A DNA stretch of 55,270 nucleotides from Symsagittifera roscoffensis. Taxonomy: Eukaryota; Xenacoelomorpha; Acoela; Convolutidae. How positions within the stretch are numbered: position 1 is the first letter of the stretch; each line of letters opens with the position of its first letter. Positions 1 through 10,618 of the stretch are shown here, piece by piece. A program made the position numbers and the translations under genes. Location: contig NW_026970665.1 in the NCBI RefSeq assembly GCF_963678635.1, positions 1 through 55,270 on the forward strand. The letters run 5' to 3'. Below the pieces are notes generated by a model. That model searched no databases. It saw nothing but the letters and a program-made list of their open reading frames with translations, and was not told the DNA's origin.

Positions 1-6
1 ATTTAA

Positions 7-225
7 AAAAGTGGCATATGCTGCATTGATAATATCAATTTATCTGCAGTCAATGATTATGAAAAAAGTTTCAAAATTGTAACAGGAAAGATCAATTTTC
101 AAGTTTTCACAAAAACTTGTCGATGGAAACATCAAACAGCAAGTCCAATTGGAGACAGCATGGAGTCCAAAGTGTTTGATGAACTGTTGCTCATAGAGAT
201 AAAAATTGTAAAAAAATTATTTTAA
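7..225 (+). pseudogene. Unrecognised exon fragment, left-arm copy
   Basis: An open stretch of about 70 codons ends in TAA. It matches the minus-strand stretch at 50906-51178 in the right arm, with only scattered residue changes. Shared features are an SGICCIDN start, the string KIVTGKINFQVFTKTCRWKH and the string MESKVFDELLL. Conservation at protein level between arms suggests the source was coding. I do not recognise the family. No start codon or splice site was fixed with confidence. Confidence 0.4.
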
Positions 226-1470
226 AAAACTTATGGTTTATTGAGGAAAATCATTGATCGTGCAGACGAACACGATCGATAGAAGACTGGTGGAAAATGA
301 CATGTGGCTGGTAGAGCTGAAGACGGTGAGCGAGCAAAGTCTAAGTGACAGGTACTGTATATTTGAAGAATGATTGATAAATCTCTAAAAACCACAAGTT
401 TTCAATGGTTTTCATTTGAAAAATCAAAATTTTGAATCAAAATTATAAACCCACAGAAGTGAAGCAATTGTGTAATCAGATAAACAGTCAGTACAACTTT
501 TTTAAATTCAAGATTCAATTAGTTGATAGAGCTTTTTATGAAATAGCACAAAATGCTTACGCCTTTTGTCTTTGAAATAAATAGCAAGTCTTTCAGCATT
601 GAGGCTCAAAATTTTAATTCTTCAAAGTAAAAATATCTATTAAAATTATTTTGGGCAATTTAAACATATCTTTGTTAGTCGTTCCAGCTTAAGATAACAC
701 AACATAATTGACGTTTATCGAAATGCATTGAAACTACAAAATGGCACTTACAAGTTTTCGGAAACTGCTGTAGCCAAATTGGTGTGAAAGCATTGCTTTG
801 TTTGAAACAGCTATCGTCCTGACGGAATCCCAAGATTCCAGTAGAGTGTTGATGATAAGGCTTGATTTTTTTTCTTACAATTTCAAACAACTAAGGGTTT
901 TTCGAAGACAAGTCTTGTTAATAGAGAAGACAAATATCGATGCAAACATGAGAAGAAAAATCATGATGCGATCACCTCAGACGTATATTGAAAGAAAGGT
1001 TGATCACTCAATAACACAATTAGTTGTAGAAGAGTAATCAAATATTTTGATCAAAAAGCCACCGTATGTTGAGAGGCAATAGCGTAATCATGGAAATACT
1101 CAAAAGATCAGATTTATACTAAAAACTCAAAATTTAATTTGTTGAGCAGAGGGTTAATCAACGATAATAACTGATAGCGCTTCAAACTTTTGAATAGAAA
1201 GCTCTTGCAAAAACCAGTTTGAACCTAATTAGAAGATACTGAGAACAGTTGACCAGATTGTAGTATCAAAATAAAAAGTTATTTAATTGCATATTCTTTT
1301 AATGGAAATATCGAAAATTTTGGATGCTCAAATTATAACTCCGAACTCATATCAAGTTTTGAGTTTATATCCATAACTTGTCTTAGTTTGTGTTCAGTCT
1401 TTCCCGATTGAACTTGCTCTAATTTGAATAACTGCTCTCCTTAAAAGTCGCAAATAATTTTTTACCTGCT

Positions 1471-1790
1471 TTATTCGATGGTCACTCTGTTTTGTCGTAA
1501 ATATTGGCAAACAAATAACAGTTTTCCCCCAGTTACTAAGTCCGCTTTGATGAAAATTTTCAAAAATTTGGTTAGCACAATAAAGTTAACAGGAAGTACT
1601 AAACGTTTTCTAGAAGCCCCGAAAATTGTTTCCTTTTTTATATAAAAAGTGGTATATGCAAGTCTTAGAAATGGCTGCAGCAAAATTAATGGGCACTTTT
1701 GGCTTTCATCAGTGTTCTCGTTTTTCAAGATCTTTAGCCACTTCAACCTATTAGCTCTTTCAACCTTTCTATAAAATCAAAGCTTTTGTC
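1471..1790 (-). pseudogene. Unrecognised exon fragment, frameshifted left-arm copy
   Basis: This is the counterpart of the plus-strand exon at 49326-49650. The shared core includes LKWLKILKNENTDES and LAYTTFYIKKETIF. Upstream of the core the left copy has an extra-base frameshift and a TAG stop where the right copy stays open, so this copy is broken. The right copy is preceded by a pyrimidine-rich stretch ending in ACAG, which looks like a splice acceptor. The product is unknown to me. Confidence 0.4.
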
Positions 1791-1925
1791 ATAGATTTCA
1801 GACGTTTTTTAGTCTCCTGTAGACACGGAAAATGGAAATGTTAAAATTTTCAAGCCAATTTCATTATTTTAGAGTTTTCAGTATTTCGTAATTTTTCTTG
1901 TTTTTTTTAGCTTCATTTGGCTTAA

Positions 1926-3505
1926 ATTAATTTTTCATTCTCATTTCGGTCAAATTGATCAATAATTTTTGCCTAAATAGAGGTGGCGGCCGCCGCAATT
2001 GACGAACTTTCCTTTCTTCGAGATTCAGCAATAAAACATGCTTTTTTGAAGGAAATCGTTCACCGCAACCAACAGTTAAGCTACGCTGCCAAAATCTGGT
2101 GCTTTCCTATGGACCTTATGGTTTGGTTGCATTAGGTTCAACTGATTGCATATAATAGGTATATAACGTCATTTTACATGTAAACAAGCCAATACCCCCA
2201 AACTTTAGAAGGGAAAACATGCACCGACCAAAACTTAATTCCATTCCCGTTTCCACAACGTTCAGTGGGAATACTCAATAATATACCGAAGTTTTACATG
2301 AGGACTATTAGGTATAAAATTATACATGGTGACAATTAGGATTATTACATAGTGACCATTGCTGATCATTTAATACATGGTGACCATTATGATTTATACC
2401 TAATGGTCATCCATGTATGACAACCCCCCCCCCCCCGATTCTAACGCACTATATGCATACTACTGATAGTTGTTGTCCAACTTAATCTATCATTTTAAAT
2501 GTTTTGGCTATATGTCTCTAAAAAAAGGTTGAACCTAGAGTCAGACTTAAATAATTCCTTACAACTGATTCTCGGCAAAAAAAAACGTAACTTTCTAGCT
2601 CACATCTCCATATAAAGATAGGGATGATGCACTTACTATACAATCATGTGCATATTACACCAATTATTTTTCACCAGCTTTTCAATTTCAAATCTCAGTG
2701 ATATTTAGCTTGAACAACACCGGCATTCTTAAGGTGTTTTGCGGCAAAATTTTTTTGCGTTTAGCTCAATCTTCAACTTTACTCTTTGGAAAAGTTCCTC
2801 AAAAAAAAAAGAAATTTCTTTTATTGAACACCGCTTTTAGTTTGCTTTTTTAAGTACAGTTTTAGTTTAAATGGAGCCAAGAGAAATGTTGAAAAAGTCC
2901 TGCAATGTTATGCGAACAATTTTCAAGAACCTAATCAGAAGAAAAATTTAATGAAGGAATCCTTCCCAACAGGCGAGCAGAGTGGACTGAAACAATGACT
3001 GTTGAGACAACTTTGGAGCATACTCGAAAAAAAACTTTCTTCACCCGTTCTTGGTGATCTAAAAACAAAAAACATGACAAGAGAGCTGAAGCATTACACA
3101 CTCTGTACCCGATCTTGACTCAAAAAAAAATTTATAGCTTGTTTAAATTCATAATGGGAACGCTCCCTATCTAATTGCACAGCAGCGCCAAAACATGAAA
3201 CTTACCATCTCAAACCTCGTATCTTAATATATGGGAAACCTGTAATCTATCTTAATACAATATCCTAAACTATCTTAATAACCTATGATACTACAGATGG
3301 TGAAGACCGGATACTCTAGTACCCATCTTAGTACACGGAGGTTTCCCTCCCTCGGCATGTGTAGCTACGACATATTTTACTAATGTCCCCTTCAAGGGGC
3401 GATATTTTGGTCTGGTGAGCCGCATGTATTCCCCGTGCTTTTTTGATTAGCTGCATTACGTCACGCCAAAAAGACTTTAAAAAGACTTCCTGTACGTCCA
3501 AGTTG
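1926..3505. other. Stretch without recognised genes
   Basis: I see no convincing coding sequence here. There is a run of 13 cytosines at 2424-2436. Just before it, at about 2290-2415, are several degenerate copies of a phrase like ACATGGTGACCATTA in both orientations, which may be a decayed short repeat. The right edge is the start of the 2000-bp tandem duplication in element A. Confidence 0.5.
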
Positions 3506-4231
3506 TACGTTCCTGAGGATGGATCTGTTTGTAATTCCCTGTCGCGGTGTCTAATCTTCTATTCTGCCAATATCATGCAAAGACTATCCTGATTGTCGGT
3601 GCTCTCATCCGAGTCCTCATCCCATATTTCACACTCCCCGGACAAATTTCCTCCTTCAGTATCTTCTTCCTCCGTGGACGTGGACCACTCCCCGGACTAT
3701 TGACCTAGTCCCAGGTATTCAGCCTCTTCCTTGAACGCCACTTTCTTTTTCCTAACCCGAGTCTGTTCAAGTATGTCGTCCGGGATTTTTTCAACCAGTG
3801 ACTGCACGACTTCCTTCCCATCAGGGTTAGTCACCTTCGAGGTGTTTTCATCACTAACTATCCCGCTCTTTCGCAGTATTGTGACCTCTGGTTCCTCCTT
3901 ACCCTTTTTCTTGGATCACGGGCTTGTCATCTGCTAGTTTCTCGAGTAACCTCATTAAGTCATCGTCTATTTGTGCCTCTCCCGTCTCTACCTGGTTAAG
4001 ATCATAGCCTTTTGCCTTGAGCGTCTCCCTCACAATCTTTGACTTGAGTATTATCCCTATCGGCATCCCTCGGTTCTTTTTCAAGATTGTTTTCTCCGGA
4101 GATTCTTTTGGTAATTCGGGGTGATCTTCTATTGGTCTGCCTGATTTGTCCAACCATCTCGTGAGTGGAAGACTGTCGTACGTTTCCTTATACATGAAGG
4201 AGAAGCCATCCTTGATCTCAGGTCTATATTC
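3506..4231 (-). pseudogene. Gypsy-A pol linker after RNase H, copy 1
   Basis: This region continues the polyprotein beyond RNase H, towards the missing integrase. It contains a conserved start (KETYDSLPLTRWLDKSG) that aligns with KETYDKLTLTRSLDKSGHP in element B. A basic stretch RVRKKKVAFKEEAEYL follows, then acidic serine-rich sequence with one LSGEC motif. The reading frame is interrupted by stops, for example after 3899. The linker has no known enzymatic function. Confidence 0.7.
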
Positions 4232-5013
4232 CTACCTCTGTTCTTGTCTCTCGTAGAACTCCGTCTTCTTACTCAAGCTGTCAGCGTTTTGATGTTGGTC
4301 TCGTGTTCTATGCTCAATTATCATGTTGTATCCATCCAGGCAAACTATCCACCTCCCAATGTAACTTTGGTCCATTGAGTACGTTTTCAGCCAGCTTAGT
4401 GCCCTGTTGTCGACTCGCAGCTTGAATGGCTCGCTGCCTAGGTATGCTCTATATTTCTCGACAAAGGTAACCACCGCGAACATCTCTGCTTTCGGTGCCA
4501 CGTACTTCATTTCCGTGTCACTTAAGACTTTGCTCCCAATAGTCTTGAGACCTCTGCTATTGGTCTCAAGACTGTTTTCCCGTTCCACTCTTGTTCCTGA
4601 TGGAGAATTCCAGAAATCGCTACTACCGACGCATCCGTATCCAGCACGTACATCCCTTTCTCTGTTGGCATCCCTAGTACTGGTGCCTCGCACAACTCTT
4701 TCTTTATTCTCTGGAATGACTCATCTGCTGCGTTGTTCCACGTGAACTTCTTGCCCTTGTGTCTCATTAACTGTTGCATCGGGTAAACCTTGTCTGCATA
4801 GCCTTTGATGAATTCTCTGTAGTAATTTGCAAAACACAGGAAGCTCATCAATTGGTGTTCCGTTTTTGGCGATTTCCAAGTTAGAACTGCTTCTACTGCG
4901 TCTGGATCTGGTCTGATGCCGTGTCTGTCCACCATCCTGCCCAAGTATTTTATCGAATCCTTGAGTATCTCGCACTTTGATGGTTTACACTTTAGCCCGA
5001 CCTCTTCATACAC
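4232..5013 (-). pseudogene. Gypsy-A RT C-terminus and RNase H, copy 1
   Basis: The connection domain (CKPSKCEILKDSIKYLGRMVD) leads into RNase H. Catalytic carboxylates are visible as VLDTDAS, the glutamate in PKAEMFAV and the aspartate in RVDNRA, followed by HQNADSLSK. A frameshift near 4520-4530, between the RPIA and SKVLSDTEMKY segments, breaks the domain. The sequence is identical to the copy at 6232-7013 except for one substitution (Pro in this copy, Ser in the other, in GM-P/S-TEKG). Confidence 0.85.
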
Positions 5014-5505
5014 GCAAACACCTCGTCAAGTCTCTCAATGTGGTCTTCCACTGTGGGTGTAGCTATTACCACGTAATCCGCATAGCACATTACCAGATTG
5101 CCGTACTTCTTCGTCACACCTATCAGCGCGTGTGCCATCAACCGCTGAAATGTGTCAGTGGCATTGCAAAGACCAAACGGCATCCGTTTCCATTGAAACA
5201 GACCCAACTCGCAGGCAAACCCTGTCTTGTCCCTGTCCTGCTTCCTGAGTGGTACCTGCCAGAAGGCCGAACCTAAATCAAGAGTCGTAAAAAATTTTGC
5301 TTCACCTAACTTTGAGAGGCTCTCATCAATCCTAGGTATGGGATAGGCATCCTTCACCGTGACGGAGTTCAGGTATCGAAAGTCACAACAAAACCTCAAT
5401 TGGTCGCCTTTCTTTTTGGCCATCACTACTCCACACGCCCACGGTGATTTGGATGGTTCTATCATATCATACTCTAGTAGCGTTTCGATCTCTTTTCTAT
5501 CCGCA
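4992..5505 (-). pseudogene. Gypsy-A reverse transcriptase, truncated copy 1
   Basis: The fingers and palm of a Ty3/gypsy reverse transcriptase are visible (RFCCDFRYLNSVT, FTTLDLGSAFWQVPL, FGLCNATDTFQRLM). The catalytic box that should read YVDD reads YADY, so one of the two metal-binding aspartates is lost. The N-terminus is cut at the duplication junction near 5505. The frame ends soon after DEVFACMKRSG and continues in another frame at 5013. Confidence 0.88.
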
Positions 5506-6231
5506 TACGTTCCTGAGGATGGATCTGTTTGTAATTCCCTGTCGCGGTGTCTAATCTTCTATTCTGCCAATATCATGCAAAGACTATCCTGATTGTCGGT
5601 GCTCTCATCCGAGTCCTCATCCCATATTTCACACTCCCCGGACAAATTTCCTCCTTCAGTATCTTCTTCCTCCGTGGACGTGGACCACTCCCCGGACTAT
5701 TGACCTAGTCCCAGGTATTCAGCCTCTTCCTTGAACGCCACTTTCTTTTTCCTAACCCGAGTCTGTTCAAGTATGTCGTCCGGGATTTTTTCAACCAGTG
5801 ACTGCACGACTTCCTTCCCATCAGGGTTAGTCACCTTCGAGGTGTTTTCATCACTAACTATCCCGCTCTTTCGCAGTATTGTGACCTCTGGTTCCTCCTT
5901 ACCCTTTTTCTTGGATCACGGGCTTGTCATCTGCTAGTTTCTCGAGTAACCTCATTAAGTCATCGTCTATTTGTGCCTCTCCCGTCTCTACCTGGTTAAG
6001 ATCATAGCCTTTTGCCTTGAGCGTCTCCCTCACAATCTTTGACTTGAGTATTATCCCTATCGGCATCCCTCGGTTCTTTTTCAAGATTGTTTTCTCCGGA
6101 GATTCTTTTGGTAATTCGGGGTGATCTTCTATTGGTCTGCCTGATTTGTCCAACCATCTCGTGAGTGGAAGACTGTCGTACGTTTCCTTATACATGAAGG
6201 AGAAGCCATCCTTGATCTCAGGTCTATATTC
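5506..6231 (-). pseudogene. Gypsy-A pol linker after RNase H, copy 2
   Basis: Exact duplicate of the linker at 3506-4231, with the same stops and the same LSGEC motif. It runs directly into the reverse transcriptase start of copy 1 at the tandem junction, so here it precedes a second reverse transcriptase instead of an integrase. Confidence 0.7.
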
Positions 6232-7013
6232 CTACCTCTGTTCTTGTCTCTCGTAGAACTCCGTCTTCTTACTCAAGCTGTCAGCGTTTTGATGTTGGTC
6301 TCGTGTTCTATGCTCAATTATCATGTTGTATCCATCCAGGCAAACTATCCACCTCCCAATGTAACTTTGGTCCATTGAGTACGTTTTCAGCCAGCTTAGT
6401 GCCCTGTTGTCGACTCGCAGCTTGAATGGCTCGCTGCCTAGGTATGCTCTATATTTCTCGACAAAGGTAACCACCGCGAACATCTCTGCTTTCGGTGCCA
6501 CGTACTTCATTTCCGTGTCACTTAAGACTTTGCTCCCAATAGTCTTGAGACCTCTGCTATTGGTCTCAAGACTGTTTTCCCGTTCCACTCTTGTTCCTGA
6601 TGGAGAATTCCAGAAATCGCTACTACCGACGCATCCGTATCCAGCACGTACATCCCTTTCTCTGTTGACATCCCTAGTACTGGTGCCTCGCACAACTCTT
6701 TCTTTATTCTCTGGAATGACTCATCTGCTGCGTTGTTCCACGTGAACTTCTTGCCCTTGTGTCTCATTAACTGTTGCATCGGGTAAACCTTGTCTGCATA
6801 GCCTTTGATGAATTCTCTGTAGTAATTTGCAAAACACAGGAAGCTCATCAATTGGTGTTCCGTTTTTGGCGATTTCCAAGTTAGAACTGCTTCTACTGCG
6901 TCTGGATCTGGTCTGATGCCGTGTCTGTCCACCATCCTGCCCAAGTATTTTATCGAATCCTTGAGTATCTCGCACTTTGATGGTTTACACTTTAGCCCGA
7001 CCTCTTCATACAC
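6232..7013 (-). pseudogene. Gypsy-A RT C-terminus and RNase H, copy 2
   Basis: Duplicate of 4232-5013 with the same domain order and the same internal frameshift. It carries the single substitution noted above. Because both copies share the frameshift, the damage predates the duplication. Confidence 0.85.
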
Positions 7014-7948
7014 GCAAACACCTCGTCAAGTCTCTCAATGTGGTCTTCCACTGTGGGTGTAGCTATTACCACGTAATCCGCATAGCACATTACCAGATTG
7101 CCGTACTTCTTCGTCACACCTATCAGCGCGTGTGCCATCAACCGCTGAAATGTGTCAGTGGCATTGCAAAGACCAAACGGCATCCGTTTCCATTGAAACA
7201 GACCCAACTCGCAGGCAAACCCTGTCTTGTCCCTGTCCTGCTTCCTGAGTGGTACCTGCCAGAAGGCCGAACCTAAATCAAGAGTCGTAAAAAATTTTGC
7301 TTCACCTAACTTTGAGAGGCTCTCATCAATCCTAGGTATGGGATAGGCATCCTTCACCGTGACGGAGTTCAGGTATCGAAAGTCACAACAAAACCTCAAT
7401 TGGTCGCCTTTCTTTTTGGCCATCACTACTCCACACGCCCACGGTGATTTGGATGGTTCTATCATATCATACTCTAGTAGCGTTTCGATCTCTTTTCTAT
7501 CCGCATTCTCTTCAAGTTCTATTTCATGCTCAACAAAGTTACAACACCCGATGTCTGCCTTATGTCTCGAAAAAACTTCCTCGTTCCGCTCTAATACATC
7601 CTTGATGGCTTCGAGCTGTTCGTCCGTCATCCTGCCTCTTAAATGTTCAATTTCCGGTAGGACCGGTTTGTCACTCTGCATTTCATCTATTGTGGGCCGT
7701 TCCGGAAAATTCGAGCAGCTCGATAGCCCATCGTCTGTCTCTGACTTAAGTGATTTCACAAGACCTGATGAACCTTTTATTTTCTTCAATCGTCTCAAGA
7801 TACAAATTTTGTCCCTTTGATTGGGACAATCAACAACTTCGTTTTGTTTTTGGTTTTCAGTCATTTCATATCGAGTTTTTACGGGTAGAGCATATCCCAG
7901 CTTCCTCCCCCTCTGTATCGTGATTGCTATGTCAAGAAAATTCAACAA
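6992..7948 (-). pseudogene. Gypsy-A reverse transcriptase with N-terminal extension
   Basis: This 318-codon open stretch is the fuller reverse transcriptase of element A. It begins with the segment that joins protease to polymerase (an ITIQRGRKLGYALPVK region), passes through a linker ending in HKADIGCCNFVEHEIELEE, and enters the fingers at EYDMIEPSKSPWACGVVMAKKKG. Palm motifs follow, with the dead YADY box. A short deletion follows EENADRKEIETLLEYDM compared with element C, which has extra residues there. The frame is lost after the palm. Confidence 0.9.
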
Positions 7949-8074
7949 GACACTGACGCAGAGACCGCTCTTCGTTATCTAGAAGGATCTTCCTAAAACA
8001 GCAGCACTTTAACTATTTGGATTTGGGACTATGCATACCTGCTTGTTGTCACTAAGTTCATTGTAATTTTTTAT

Positions 8075-8489
8075 TCATAAGCTTATGATCGCCGTTTCGT
8101 TCGCCTTTAGCCTCACCCTCCTACTTAAGAATACCGGTGCTTTGTTCTCATTCGCCATTATTAAATTTACCGGTTTAATTGCGTACCTCCTATCCGGGTT
8201 CCGTATCCTGAACATTGCGTTGTTTAGATCAATCGTTACATCAAAGTTCCTGATGAAGTCTCTGCCTAAAATGAATTGGTCAGACTCATCTAGGTTTTTT
8301 ACCACAAGAAAGCTCATCCACAGGTTGCGTTCCCCCAGATTTAGGGCTATTATCGGCGTTCTGCCCAGCACCCGCAGCGCCCTTTTGTTTGCAGCTGACA
8401 ACCGTATTCTCGAGTCTATCAAATCGTTTTTGTTGAAGCCCATTCGTTCCCAGGTTTCGATTGGTATGACACTCAAGACCGCTCACGTA
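8075..8489 (-). pseudogene. Gypsy-A aspartic protease, C-terminal part
   Basis: This stretch resembles the retroviral-type protease of element B: SVIPIETWERMGF, RTPIIALNLG, and the flap-distal ILGRDFIRNFDVTIDLN. The active site is destroyed. At 8484-8495 the frame that should read DTGA reads D-T-stop-A, because the glycine codon is TGA. An extra G just upstream also shifts the frame relative to the preceding gag part. Confidence 0.85.
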
Positions 8490-9345
8490 TCAAGTAACCC
8501 CACGTAACTGAGTCTTCTTGCCACTTATGTCGAGCCCATGTGCTGATACATCCGCCTCTGTCCCGATGTGCATTGCATCTTCCTCAAGCATGGCGCAGTG
8601 TCCAATCGATCTCACTTTCAACTCTTCTTTTCCTACGTAGATTTGCCCTATTAGATCTTCATCACATGTTATCATTGTTTTCGTATAGATGTTGATCCCA
8701 TCTATATTTAGCATCACCTCATGCGGACCATAAGCTTCTGTGTACCTGTTATCAACTCGGACTGACTTGCTACCCCCTCTCGTGAGTAGTGCCCTCAATG
8801 CTCTAGAAGTCGCTTGTGGGCTTATACCACTCAAGTAATCTGCGTACACATCAATGTGCATTATTGTCTGGTCACTTGGTTCGCTCAAGTTTCTCGTTAC
8901 CTCATGGCCGCCCACGGTGATTATTGACATTATTCTTGCCCCGATCTTTGTTATACCGAATGGCTTCCCCGTCACCATCTTAACAGTGTTGCAGTTTCCA
9001 TTTTTTGTCGACCCCGCTACAGCCTCTGGTATTGACTGCGAGCAACCTAATTCCTCGTTCATTTTCTGTCTTTCGATATCTTGCTTCAGTCGTTGTTCTA
9101 TTTCTTTCGCCGCCAGGTCCTGTTTCACTTTATTGATAGCTTCCGCCGCCGCCTTCTCATAATTTATCTCTAGGGCGTTCCTGGCCGTGGCCTCTATTGC
9201 ACTATTAACTTGCGTTACAGCTTTCACTGTTTTCGTTGGCAGTTCCGCACTTGGTGTTTCTACGTTTTTCGTTTCAAATTCACCTTGTCCATTTCTCTGG
9301 TTCTGTACCGCTGCTAACACCAACTTGTGTTTTGGATGACTCAGA
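8490..9345 (-). pseudogene. Gypsy-A gag C-terminus up to protease
   Basis: About 277 codons are open. A charged, probably coiled-coil segment (AAAEAINKVKQDLAAKEIEQRLKQDIERQ) comes first. A conserved region shared with B and C follows (VTGKPFGITKIGARIMSIITVGGHEV, then DGINIYTK and IGHCAMLEEDAMHIG). The frame ends in TGA just before the protease active site. Capsid and zinc knuckles are missing, cut near 9345 where a plus-strand reverse transcriptase fragment begins. Confidence 0.85.
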
Positions 9346-9429
9346 AATGGTACGCAGACGGCGGAAACGCAGTCGGTAAATTAAGCAATCTACGAACCTT
9401 CCTCGATAAAATTGTATCATTGTATCCAG

Positions 9430-10618
9430 GATGAAAAACTCGGTGAAGCTTAAAAAATTTTCGCAAATACAGGAATCACTATAAAGCCAGGAGCCCGAGT
9501 GCTTGGTTCAGTTATAGGAACAGAATCTGAGTGTAAAAAGTTCCTCGAATTTCAACAGAATGAGCAAATCAAAATTTTGAAAAAACTAAAGAAAATCGCT
9601 AGTACCTCCCCTCAAAAAGTTTATACCTGCTATACTAAAGGAGTTCAAGAAAAGCTTTCATTTCTTGCCAGGACCACGCCTAACACTATGGAAAATTTAG
9701 AAATATGTAAAAATTTTATCAAAGAACAATTATTACCTAACCTAGTCGGTAAAAACACTTTAAACCCACAGTTCCCTGAGATATCTTCCTTACCCCATAA
9801 ATCAAGCTGCCATCCGATCATGAAAGCTACCTAGAATGGTCTAAGGAAACATCACTAGTACTGGAATCTCAAGATCCTATTACAGCAGTAACACAGCAAG
9901 AAAAAATATGTACGAAAGTCAAAAAAATTGAAAACTGATAGAACAAATCGAAAAAAAAAACAAACCTCATTAACTCCTTAAATGAAACAGATAAATACGC
10001 AATCGACCTGGCCTCTGAAAAGGGAGCCTCTAACTGGCTCATTGCTTTACCACTGAGCAGATACAACGTCAACCTAAATAAGTCGGAGTTCAGAGATGGT
10101 ATTTACTTAAGATACGGATGGGAACCAACCAAAACCCCACTCTTTTGTGCATGTGGTGCTAATTTTAACTTGACACATGCGCTTCACTGTGCAACGGGTG
10201 GTTACACACACATAAGACACAATGAAATTAGAGACACATTCGCCACCTCATGAGCGAGGCTTGCCATGACGTCGAGATTGAGCTGAAACTTCAGCCGTTG
10301 CCAGGCGAAAGCTTTGTCAACAATTCAACTACCAATGAAGATGAGGCACGACTTGACATTAAGGCAAAGGAAATCTGGGGCTCACGTTTCAGCCGCGCTT
10401 TCTTTGATGTGAAAATTTTCAACCCCCATGCCAAAACATCGCGAAAACTGCATAAGGATGCATACAAATACCACGAATTGCTGAAGATCTCCAAATATCA
10501 GCAAAGAATTATAAACGTAAAGCAGAGTAGCTTCTGCCCGCTAATTTTTGGATGCACCGGTGGCGCTGCTCCAACAGCCACGCGGACGATTAAGCAATTA
10601 GCGGAAAAACTAATGTGA
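9430..10618 (+). pseudogene. Non-LTR-like RT C-terminus with zinc-finger and nuclease-like domains
   Basis: The fragment begins inside a reverse transcriptase thumb (NTGITIKPGARVLGSVIG, GVQEKLSFLARTTPN). A frameshift near 9830 moves the reading into LPSDHESYLEWSKETS. After a stop near 9940, an unbroken stretch at about 9967-10254 encodes a Cys/His cluster (CACG, then HALHC and HIRHNEIRD). The last part, 10250-10618, reads DEARLDIKAKEIWGSRF, then FFDVKIFNPHA, which fits the D...D-x-K pattern of restriction-type (PD-D/E-XK) endonucleases. I recognise the overall arrangement from invertebrate retroelements, but the clade is not certain. It is 5'-truncated and broken by at least three frame losses. 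Confidence 0.7.

Larger units (their letters stand above)
1..1925. repeat. Left arm of long inverted repeat
   Basis: This segment is the reverse complement of 49212-51170. Matching blocks run from the window edge (counterpart near 51168) to about 1925, where both copies stop matching. In the first 290 bases I count roughly 15 differences, so identity is about 95%. The homology reaches position 1, so the true outer end of this arm lies outside the window. The arm carries remnants of exons on both strands that are also found in the other arm. The 47 kb between the arms is made of mobile elements. Confidence 0.93.
3506..5505. repeat. 2000-bp tandem duplication, copy 1
   Basis: This block is repeated at 5506-7505 at an offset of exactly 2000 bp throughout. 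The only difference I noticed is one base (G at 4669, A at 6669). The left edge is sharp: the shared sequence begins at TACGTTCCTGAGG. The duplicated unit covers reverse transcriptase, RNase H and the linker. Near-perfect identity means it is either very recent or an assembly artefact. The round length is a reason for caution. Confidence 0.97.
5506..7505. repeat. 2000-bp tandem duplication, copy 2
   Basis: This is the second copy of the block at 3506-5505. It joins directly to the upstream part of element A: the sequence CCGCAT continues into TCTCTTCAAG here, but into ACGTTCCTGAGG at the internal junction near 5506. This copy therefore carries the original upstream connection, and the 3506 copy is the added one or the outer one. 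Apart from one substitution I see no differences between copies. Confidence 0.97.
3506..9345 (-). mobile_element. Gypsy-A: partial Ty3/gypsy-like retrotransposon
   Basis: On the minus strand this element contains, in order, the end of gag, an aspartic protease, reverse transcriptase, RNase H and part of the linker that precedes integrase. Capsid, integrase and LTRs are missing. It is inactive: the protease active-site glycine codon is a stop, the reverse transcriptase catalytic box reads YADY, and several frameshifts are present. The last 2000 bp are present twice in tandem. Its proteins are clearly diverged from those of elements B and C, so it is a separate subfamily. Confidence 0.9.

Noticed and set aside
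4407-4745. Plus-strand open frames over element A (also 6407-6745, 7359-7820, 8085-8507)
   Set aside because: They are shadows of the minus-strand pol and gag frames and carry no motif of their own.
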